Assembly: GCA_004352715.1 (NCBI GenBank)
Contig: SCFE01000030.1
Coordinates: forward strand, 1,570,074-1,634,073
Direction: 5' to 3'
Source: Hofstenia miamia
Lineage: Eukaryota; Xenacoelomorpha; Acoela
Length of the DNA stretch: 64,000 nucleotides
Shown here in pieces: positions 36,701 through 47,600 of this stretch (position 1 is its first letter; each line of letters opens with the position of its first letter). The translations under genes and the position numbers were made by a program. Under the pieces are notes generated by a model. That model searched no databases and was not told the DNA's origin. It saw only the letters and a program-made list of their open reading frames with translations.

Positions 36701-39700
36701 TAATAGGTGTATAACTGCAGCTACATTGTTAGTAGTTCGAAAAATATCACTACAAAGTCGCACAAAATCGCTTTAAATATATCAAATTATTGTTTGAGGC
36801 ATTGAACTTTAAATGTACGTACCCATTTTCGAAATTTGGTCTACAGAGTTTCGGATTCAATTTTGTATTATTAAAAATCTTTATTGACGAATGTTTGCCT
36901 GTAACTGTTAGACTAGCTTTTTCAAAACATCAACCGGTAATGTATTTGAATGTTCGTTTTATAGATTAAAGACTTTATCAAGTACAACTGCCAGCGAGCC
37001 ATTATTGAAGTTGAACTTTCGAATGTGACCGGTCGCAACTACTGTATTAAGCGAGTTATTGATAACAATAAATCGACATCATCATGGATGTTGAATGGAA
37101 GGAGTGTACCTAAAGACGAAATAACACATTTAGTTTCTCGCCTCAATATTCAAATGGACAATCTTTGCCAGTTTCTCCCTCAGGTAAGTATACAATGTTT
37201 TGAATTATGGGCATTTTGTTAAAACTTCGGAAAATCACTTTATTCCTGTATTAGTTACAGCGCTAGCATAGGGGTGTGCGTGCGGTTATTAAATTTTTGA
37301 TGCCGGTCAATTATCTATTATTGCCAAAACTTGAATTATCATATATCAATTAATTATTATTTTGGGCAAGTCCTTATTTCAAACGCAATTTTTTTGTTAT
37401 CTGTCTCCAACAAAAATGAGCAAAAACAAACTCGGTACCAAGACGTAGGATACTAAAAGGAAAGTGTTTAAAACATGTAGAAACAAAACTAGGAACAAGA
37501 CAAGGTATATTGTAACATTTAGGTGTTTCTGTAATAACTTATTGTGATTTTGTTACTGATCGATTATTTTTTATGTGTAGTGTTTTTACAAAAATATGAG
37601 AATGAAAGTATTTAATTGGAGTTGCATTATCAGTATATTTTTTAACTTTTAAATGAGCTTCGTTTAGGATCGTGTTCAAGAATTTTCTGGTCTTAAGGAC
37701 ACTGAAAGACTTGATGCTACACTGAAAGGGGTCTGTATAGAATATCGAAATATTTTGTGTAAACAACATCTCACGTTCCCCCTTAAATAGTTTCAATCTG
37801 AGATATCGACACCATGAATAATTTTTATTGGAGTCACTTCTAGACACCTTGCTAAGTTATGATAAAAGTATAGATTGAAGAATATTGTTACTTGATACTA
37901 GAAGGCCATTTTTGGAGTGATGCTAAATAACAGTATCATTTTTTGAAATAGCAATTTTTATAGTTTTTTTAGCATGTTTGCACTTTCTTATTCACCATAT
38001 TGGATAACACATAAGGGTATGGAATGACGAAGCATTGCCTCGTACAATTTAATGCTATTTGATTAGATATTCGTTATGATAAAATAAGTCTTATTTAAAA
38101 GTCTGGTCCTTGTTATCCTGACGGCGTCTCATCCTTTGTAATTCACGAAACCTCCTCAACTTGGTTATGGTGGGATTCTTCCATTAAAACAGCATTTACT
38201 CAATCTATGACCGAATCCATTATGGTCACCATTGAATTCAATATGTTGACCAATATTCGAGATAATTTTTTTAAATTGTAGAAACAATTTGATTCCTTTA
38301 GAATTGAAACATATGTATAGATATTCAACATTAACATTAATATTAATAGTCAACAGTGTCTGAGTCTGTTAGGTATAATAGGGTGCATAATGTGATCTGG
38401 TTTTAATCCAGCACAGAAAAGTCTAACACCATGTTTAGTGCGGCAATAAGCCACTGTTGAACCAATTCTGCCACTGATTATTCGCTCGCTTCTCTTACGG
38501 ATTTTCTCTAATTGTGAATTCAGAGATTTTGGTAAGTTGCCCAAAACAGACGAACAATAATAAAAATTTTTAGCATTAAGTGCTTTATACATCCGAACAA
38601 GATCAGTTATGGTGCATATATCACGCAACATTTTCAAAGCACCAGTTCTTATACTAGCCAAAAAGACCATGTCGGACACATGTTTGTGCCATTTCAGGTT
38701 ATTCGGTAGTGTAATGCCTAAAAGTTTGATCTCGGATACAGTTGCTAGTTGATCAGGTAGGCAATTTTCAAATTTGGAAGTATAAGTGACGAGCATTTGC
38801 TTCGATTTCTTCTTGTTGAGAGCAAGAGAGTTTAAGCGACTGTATTCATATAGGTTGGGGAATTCATTATTAACAGCTGTTTTTGTAACAAGGGATAAGT
38901 GGTGTTATGTCATCGGCATATTTGAAATGGTACTTTCCAGGAAGTGGTTTTAAGTCAGCTGTGTAGATGCAGAGAAGAATCTTTCCCAAAGCAAATATCT
39001 GTGGGACACCAGATGCGACATTGTAAGTCTCACTTCGCAGACAACCGAGTTTACCTTGTGCAGACCGGTCTGACAGGTGATCCAGTTAGCGAATGCCATG
39101 GGTAAGCCGAATCTAATTAATTTTTTGATTAATACACGATGGGACACTGTATCGAATGCCTTTGAGAAATCTTAAGCCTGAATGAGTATGCTATGCACAT
39201 CTGATAAATCAAGAAGCGTGGTAAGTTTGTCTATAAGACTGATGATGGCCATCTCGGTGGAGGAATTTCTTCGTTAAGCAAATTGATTAGCACCAAAGAG
39301 GCTAGTGAGCTGCAGTTCAAGCTAACGTATGACAAACCGTTCCAATAACTTTTACGGGGTTGAAAGAAGAGAGATTAGTCGAAGTTGATCAATAGGAGTT
39401 TTTGTTTTAGGGATTGGGGTTACATCTGCTCTTTTCCAGATTGAAGGGAATTTTTGGGGCAAGCATGGAAACATTGAATAGTTGACAAAGCGGCTTGAAG
39501 CCTTATAAAGTTTCGTAGGAATTTCATGTGTACCAAATGATTTGGCACAATTCTAGCTCTCTAAATACATCAAACAGCGACATGTGGAATACCCAATCTG
39601 CTTCACTATGAATTGGGACATCGCAGACTGATACATCTTCGTTGCCTAAACAAGAGTAATAGTTTTTGAAAAGATCAGCAATCTTATTAAGTGTCTTGGA

Positions 39701-41599
39701 AATATTCTTTGCAGCAAATAACGAGAGTATGGCGTTATTACCTTTCTTACTACCTCTTATGTCATTTACAATTTTCCAGAAATCCTTCCCAGTCTTCCGT
39801 CATTAATCCAATTTCTTTTAGAGTGCTTTATTTCCTTATCTAGCTTCTTGGTATAATACTCAAATAATATCCACTTGCCTTCATGATAAGCAACGTCACG
39901 TTTATTCATAACGTCCTCATTAGACGGGGTCATCCAGACATCTCCACTAACTTTACTGGAATGCAATTCATAGCGTTAAGTAAGACACCTTCAAAAAAGC
40001 TACTTTGCCATCTATCTCTGTCATCTGATACATGGGTGAAAAAATGACGTTGGATAGTTTCTGCACAAATAAACTAACAAGTGTCTTAGATCAAATACTT
40101 TGTGTGGAACGATTACATTGGAAACCATATTTTATGACAGAAACTAGCTTACAAATATTGTGTTTTGATTTGCCAATTGGTGGTAACAGCTTCACATCAC
40201 CATATATGTCCGATATAGCATCACTTAATAAAACATGGTCAATAATTGATTGGTGAGATGGACTTGTTCACAAGATTGAACTGTCCAGTCAGTTTTGGTA
40301 GCTCATGATTTGTGTAGGCTGAGTTTAAATCACCACATAATATGAGATTGTAATCAGGTTCAACACAGTATTGATCAGTAATGTCAACAATATGTCCCTT
40401 ATGTCTTTGTTTTGGCTAACGCAGAGATATGGAGGGATGTATAAGCATCCAATATATAGTTTCAAGAATGTACTTGAGAGTAGAATAACGTCTTATTCGT
40501 AAATTGGTGAGAGTATACTTCTTTGACCTGACCAACACGATGATGAGAATAAACACCCCTCCACTTTTGATGCCACGATCTGATCTCAGAGGTAGAAGAT
40601 AGTTTGGTAGTTTAACAGATGTACTTGAGGTTCTATCAGAGAATCAAGTTTCAGATATTAATATAAAATCGGGATTATGTCGTTCTGCGATCAATTTTAG
40701 TTCATCTATTTTGTTACGGATTGATTGAGCATTTGAGACTAGCATTGAGGGAGTATGATTCATGATATCATTGGTAGTATATAAGGGTGATGATAATGAA
40801 GATAGTCATACAACAACTGGAACATCATTTTTGTACAACGTTAAGTTACGTATTTTCAAATCCTGCCTGCTTATTCCTTGAGTGATTAATTCGTACCTCT
40901 TTTTTAAGATTTGTTTTTCGCGTTGCAGCTCTGTATTCGACAATGCCTTCGTTATAAAAACCCGTTTACTCTACTCTTTTAGTTACGCGCATTTACTGAG
41001 TATAAGTTTGGCGTCCCACATTCATTTGAATGTGACCATCAATGTACGTGGTTTAGTTGCATCTGAGCGACATTTACCGAGCCTTCTTACTTCTTCGACA
41101 TGTACATTGTGTTCGCCTAAATAAATAAACACAGAAAATATTTCCGTTTTATCGTGAACTATTCGATTTGCAGCATCACCATCAGTTTCATCTGTCCCAC
41201 GAACTTTGATAAATTTAAGGTAATCATGCGATTCGTCAATTTTATTAACCACAGTTGTATTCTGTTTCTGTTGATAATTGTTGAAAGTCATTTGCGATGC
41301 ACTAAAATAATCTATTTTCTTCTGTTTAGCAAGCAATTTGACGTTCAGTTTCAACAGAAGTATACGCAGATATATTTCCAATCAATTCTTCTTTTTTCCC
41401 CGGATTAACTCAGTCGTTACAGAAAAGCAAAAGATTACAAGAGGATTCTTTGAATGATTTTAGGGCCGATGAATGAAATCCAGTACAATTCTAATGCATT
41501 TTGCTTTTACATAAATGACAGTGAAATACATCTTCCTTTTGCACTAATAAAATTAGTACATGACTTACAAATTGCATTTTGTATGTTAAACATCAGACG

Positions 41600-41635
<36 letters not shown>

Positions 41636-44600
41636 GTTAAACACGACCGTNNNNNNNNNNNNNNNNNNNNNNNNNNNNNNNNNNNNNNNNNNNNNNNNNN
41701 NNNNNNNNNNNNNNNNNNNNNNNNNNNNNNNNNNNNNNNNNNNNNNNNNNNNNNNNNNNNNNNNNNNNNNNNNNNNNNNNNNNNNNNNNNNNNNNNNNNN
41801 NNNNNNNNNNNNNNNNNNNNNNNNNNNNNNNNNNNNNNNNNNNNNNNNNNNNNNNNNNNNNNNNNNNNNNNNNNNNNNNNNNNNNNNNGAGAGAGAGAGA
41901 GTTGTTAAACACGACCGTTTTGCTCCGTCCACATGTTTACATGTGTTTTGGGCAATTTAATCAAATCTCTGAATTCACAGTTAGAGAAGCGAGCGAATAA
42001 TTGGCTGCAGAACTGGTTCAACAGTGGCTAACCGCCGCACCAATCGTGGTATTAGGCTTTTCAGTGCTGGATTAAAACCAGATCATATTATGCACCCTAT
42101 TATGCCCAACAGACTCAGACACACAAAGCATCTGTGTATGCCTTGTCTTAAAACAGAAATGATAAGACGACTGCTGAAAAAATGATTATTTTTCCCATCA
42201 TGAACGTTGTGTGTAAACAGGAAAGACTGGAGTGATATGAAAACTATTGGCATGATTTTAAAAGTTAAAAATTTTATAACATGTTGGCTGTTAAATTATT
42301 TGTTCATCCACATTCCATGAAACGCGGCTTGTCTACAACTAATTTTTGTTAGATTTCTCATTTTTAGAAGATGACAATTTGCAACGAGAATTGTTTGGAA
42401 ACATGCGCGTGTATTGGAGAAGGTCAAATTGGCAAAACAGTAGAGAATGATTTTCTTAGAACAGTGAAGGCAGCTAAGAAACTGTCTTTCAAACAGAAAG
42501 ACACTAGAAAATTTAGATCACTATAGAAAGTCAGTGGACCTGTGCCAGTGAATACGATCAACATCTTGTTAAAATTATAGAAATACAACTCCATAAATAT
42601 GTGAGAAAAATTACCCTTATATTAAACAGAAAAGGAAGGTAGTAATCAATGGAAATGGAAGGTTTCAACAGATCATCAACGCAGAACTTAAGCTATCAGT
42701 AAATCATTGTTGGAAACCTGATTGTGAAGTTAGTCAGAATATTGCTGTGTTACTTGACTGATTCTTGTTGCAAATATTTGAAAAATTATTTGACTTTACT
42801 GATATAGGAACGAAATGAGATTCTCATTCTAAACGATTGAGGATAACTTATTGTGATTTGTCTCTTTATTCTGAAATCACTTTTGATATCGGCAAAACAA
42901 AAGAGCCGTTATTGAACATGCAGCGCCTCCTATAGTAATAGGCCTGGAAGCGCATCAACGCTTTCATAAAAGTAAGTGCTATTGAGTAATAATTTTATTG
43001 AAGCACCTAACGACTATGTAACGATTACTCTACTGTCTACATTAAAAATAAATGAATATATGAAACACTAAATCTTTATTGAAATTTGGAAATTTTTTTG
43101 CAAGAGGATTGTTTGTTAACCCTTGTGGTGCGGATCCCGCATATATGCGGGATACGGCATCTGTTAAGTTAGACGAATCCCGCATATAAGCGGGATTTCG
43201 TTGCATAAATTATTTTTCTGTACTAGGCCTTACGTTAAGGCTCTATCTAAATTTAAATTATACCTAAAGTGAGATAAGTGATTGGTTCATATGTAATTTA
43301 TGTTAATTTATGCAAATCTCTTTTCCATATGTCAAAACAACATTTAGAAAGTTCCAGAACATCTGAAATCAGCAAAACAAGATGGCGACTGTTCAGAAGG
43401 GAAAGTATTCACTTCGAAGTCGTCATTCTGAAGAAGAATATGAAGTTATTGCTGACGATTGTGACTCAGATATTGATGGAGAATATGATAAAGAAAATGA
43501 TGAACCCTTAGACTTAGTTGAGAATGTGTTAGAGGATGATATTGAGGGAAATGAGCCAATGGACCTTGATGAAGATGCTGTTGATGCAGTCGTAGATGAT
43601 AATGTCACTGCAAATACACAAGTAACAACCGCTCAAAAAGGTGTCCCGAATGACTGGGATGGAACAAAATGGAAAGATGGCAACATAGACACACCATGGA
43701 CACCCCAGTTTGCCAATGAAGGGACATTTCTCATTGATATACCTGATGACGCTGACGAACTTTATTTCTTCAATATTTTTATGGCTGATGAAGTATGGCA
43801 AAGCATAGTCACAGAAACTAACAGATATGCAGCAGAGTTTCTTGAAAAGAACCTTGAAAATTTGAAAGCAAAATCTAGATTTAGATTGTGGAAAAAAGAA
43901 TTATCTGTTGATAAACTAAAGAAGTTTATTGCATTGACTTTTTACTTTGGTGTTGTTCAGAAACGAAACGTTAAATCGTACTGGTCGACCGACAGTATTT
44001 ATTCGACACCTTTTCCACCAAGTGTAATGAGCAGAGATGAATTCTTCAATATATTCAGCTTCCTTCATCTGAATGACAATTCCACTTACATAAACAAAGG
44101 CCAGGATGGATATAACCCATGTAAGAAGCTTGGGTTCTTTTTTGAGTTTGTAACTACACGTTTTTCCGAAGTATGGCAACCGCGACAAAATTTATCTATT
44201 GATGAGGGATGTGTTCCGTTTAAAGGAAGAATTCACTTCAGATGTTATAATCCAAAGAAGATTGATAAGTATCATATTAAAACCTATAAACTGGTGGACT
44301 CAAGTATAAACTATTGTCTTGAGTTTTCTTTGTACACTGGCGTTCACGATTTTCCTTTGTCAGAATTTGGTGTAACGTATGATCTTGTATTACACATGTG
44401 CAGGAAATATTTGGATCAGGGTTACATTATATTCATGGATAACTACTACACATCACCATTTTTGTTCTGGGAGTTGAAGAAGAAAAAAACAGGAGCTGTT
44501 GGTACAGTACGGTTGAATCGAAAAGGTTTGCCAGATGGCATTGTGAAAACTAAACTGAAAACGGCCGGTGAGGAAAAAACCATGTCATATGACAAAGATA

Positions 44601-47600
44601 TTCTTGCATTGAAAATTTATGATCGTAAGGTTGTTACTCTTTTATCTACAGTATTCAATGCTGATCCTGTTGACACTGGGAAAACACACCATCAGACAAA
44701 AGAACCAATAAAGAAACCCAAAATAATTGTACAATACAACAAGTTCATGGGTGGTGTTGATGCAAATGACCAATTGCTCAAGTATAATCATTTTTCAAAG
44801 AGAACAATCAAATGGTGGAAGAAAGTGTTTTTCAGACTCATCAATGTATGCATGGTCAATGCATTTACTTTGATGAAAACCTTCAAAGGTTTGAAGGGTC
44901 AACGTTATAAACTTTCTCAAACAGAATTCCGACTCAATGTTATCCCCCAGCTTGTAACCAGTGCTAATCATGTTGTACCCGAGAATGTTCCACAATCCTA
45001 TGAATTTGAAAGGCTGGTAGGAAGACACTTTATTCATAAAATTCCAGTACCAGCAAATGTGAAATCTATTACTGTGAAAAGGACATGCAAAGTTTGCTCT
45101 CCTGCTGAACGAGAAAATGATCGACAACTGAAAAATGCAAAGCGTAAGCGCACTGGATGTGAGACAACCTATGAGTGTGAACAATGTAAAGTATCCTTAT
45201 GTATAGAGCCATGTTTCAAGATTTACCATACACAAAAAGATTTCATCACTTATTATATAACTAATTTTATTAGAAACTAGTTGCAAAATAATGTAGTTGT
45301 TTTATTACATACTTTCTTTTATTTTCTGCATAATGTCGGTCTTTCTTATTCACAGTTGATGAAGAAAAATTATATATATATATGATTCCATCAAAAAATT
45401 GGTGTCTAGCAGTATCACATTTCTTTCCTCTACACAATCATGATAACCAGTGTAAGAGTCTGTCCAGAAAATCTGTTTTTGGCTCAAATAATTGAGCAGT
45501 ACCAAAAGTACATCCTAAATTCTCTAAGAATTTTTGATAACCTGACGATTTTTTCATTATAATTCTTTGCTGGGGGTATAATTGAAAATTGAAAATGAAA
45601 AAAAATTAATAGATGTCTAGACATTTTACTAAGCTTTCATTTAAGCCTTTACTGAGCATCCAAAGCCTTCTAGATAAAATTTTATGAGCAATTTTGTAAA
45701 CCCATATATTTCTTTAAATTTTTTTTGAAAAATGCATCGTCTCCAGTAACTGCAGTGGCGAAAAATGCTCAGCACCACAAGGGTTAATGCTAAAAATAAC
45801 ATTTGTAATAGCTTACAATAATTATTAAAGAAAACATTTGAAAGAATTCTGATAATATCGTAGTAGCAACATTCGAATAGCATTTCTTCTTCCAGGATCT
45901 GTAAAACTATCGATTGGAATGACTCTCGGTTAAAAGATACATTATTGTTTATCAAAGAAATAAATATTTAGACAATTCATAAACAAAAATCAAACAGCTT
46001 TAAAGAGGGGTGTCAAAGACCACCTTGATCTGTGGTTTCTAAGAAATTCGAAAGTGATGTACTTGTAGCTTGATATGTGTCGAAAAAACAAAGATCACAC
46101 TTTTCGTTTAGAAATCTTTGTATGTATCCACTAATAAAATACACTACTTCAAGAGTTGTAAATGGTAACTCCAATAAATCAGCATCATAAGCGGAGTGAA
46201 AATCTATGGGAGTGAGTAATTAGACTGATGCTGTACTACTGTTCTTAAACATGTATTTATAAAATGAACATATTCATTGTTTTTTAAAAGACATTGCATG
46301 TGCAACTTCTTCTCAGTCTCTAAGACGTCTAGAACTGTACAATTGTACCTGCTGCCTATAAAATCCAAAGCGCTTTTCTAAAGAGTCCATTTGAAACTTC
46401 CCCAATAACACAAAATCATATGATAATAATAATTCTTCACACAATTCAATCAATGATTGGACTGTTACTTGAAATGCCCTAAAAGTTTCGACTCAAAAAC
46501 ATTGTACATTTACGGATTTTCCATTCATTAATCCATTCTTGAAACATGTGTAGAAATTTAAGTTCTTCGCAATCTGCTTTTTTTATAGGCTCTTTGTAGA
46601 TGTCTCTTTTCTGAATTCCATGGGTCATTGTTTTGACATTGACTATTTTCCAGAAGTTTACAAATACTTCTTGTATAGTTTGCATAAAATTTTTTCTCCC
46701 AGTAGACAGTTTTACTCTTAAATGCGAAGGATATTCATTAAAAAACTGTAGAGACTGCATTGATACCCAACTTTCTTACTTTAAGGGGCTTACGCAAAGT
46801 TTGCTTAACTTCAGGAACAGTAGTGAATTGTGAAGAACTAAAGTACTTTTCACATATACCAACATTCAGTATATGCTGAAAATTATCTCTTTTTAGGTTC
46901 TTAATCCACTCATTTCCAATTCTATTATTTGTTGAAAAGCGGTAAACTGGTTTATATTGTTTTCCATGCTTGTGATAATTTGTTGAGCAGTGCACAGCTG
47001 CACACTTTCGAGGCATTTTATAGACTAGCAAAGTTTTATGCTTGCAATTGATGAGGGTTAATCACGGGAATTGTTATTCGATCAGAAATAGCCTTCACTT
47101 TTATGAACGCATCAAAGCGCTTCCAGGCCTATTACTATAGGAGGCGCTGGAACATGTATTACTATTACAAATATATAAATCGTGAAATTTATATCCTTTT
47201 ACTCTTAATTTTTTCCTCATTTTCTGTGGATACATCTTGATTGATAATTTCTGCTATTGACAATTTTTTTATTCTAGGGCTTGCAATTATAAGTTCGGAT
47301 GTCTTAGATGTATTTATTTTCAAGTGACACTCTTCACAGATAGTTTTAAAAATTTTTTAATAATGCTCTGGTATGTGGTAAAATTTTCAGTTCTCATATC
47401 GTCTGAGTATTTGATATGTCGCATATTTTTCTACTAACATTTATTTATTTAATTTTTGATATTACATTTGTTTCCTGGGTAAATAACAGTCGATTTACAA
47501 TTAGTAATTTACATTGACACCAACCTAGCTGTCATCATCACAGCAAATGAAGCAAATTTTGTGCTCTAGTTTTGCTATCTATAGATCCAGTTTATGATTT

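Larger units (their letters stand above)
38345..41390 (-). mobile_element. Decayed full-length LINE (non-LTR retrotransposon)
   Basis: Minus-strand order from 5' to 3': ORF1-like protein (41381-41022), endonuclease pieces (about 40700-40250), reverse transcriptase pieces (about 39400-38860) and the RT C-terminal domain (38796-38350). A short ATTAAC/ATTAAT tandem tail on the + strand at about 38325-38350 fits the 3' end microsatellite of a LINE. It lies antisense in SMC5 intron 4. The Jockey/CR1-like motif set supports a non-LTR element; I cannot fix the clade. Confidence 0.82.
43120..45783 (+). mobile_element. Complete piggyBac transposon (2664 bp), nested in the P element
   Basis: Bounded by TTAA at 43116-43119 and 45784-45787 and by a perfect 12-bp inverted repeat CCCTTGTGGTGC at both ends. 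It contains one uninterrupted transposase gene. Two hairpin palindromes lie just inside the left TIR. Intact ends, target duplication and ORF make it the youngest-looking element in the window; it post-dates the P element it splits. At the right end an ACTGCAGT palindrome lies about 30 bp in. Confidence 0.95.
42921..47149 (-). mobile_element. P-type DNA transposon, split by a nested piggyBac element
   Basis: The two ends carry a perfect 33-bp inverted repeat (42921-42953 and 47117-47149; starts CAGCGCCTCCTATAGTAATA), followed by about 30 more imperfect bases. The 7-bp duplication GAACATG flanks both sides (42914-42920 and 47150-47156), close to the 8 bp typical of P elements. The minus strand encodes a THAP domain and P-transposase blocks near the 47-kb end. 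The piggyBac element at 43120-45783 sits near its 3' end, so without it the P copy is about 1.56 kb. That is short for a full P element, implying internal deletion. Lies in SMC5 intron 4. Confidence 0.88.

Noticed and set aside
41454-41960. 168-aa Arg-Glu repeat ORF and its antisense Ser-Leu repeat
   Set aside because: Translation of a (GA)n microsatellite across a gap.
42372-42530. Open frame CNENCLETCACIGEGQ... as a possible extra SMC5 exon
   Set aside because: No similarity to the SMC5 coil and no consistent splice phase; its Cys-rich start is unlike a coiled coil.
43423-45184. Minus-strand ORFs inside the piggyBac transposase gene
   Set aside because: Antisense shadows of the 632-aa transposase frame.
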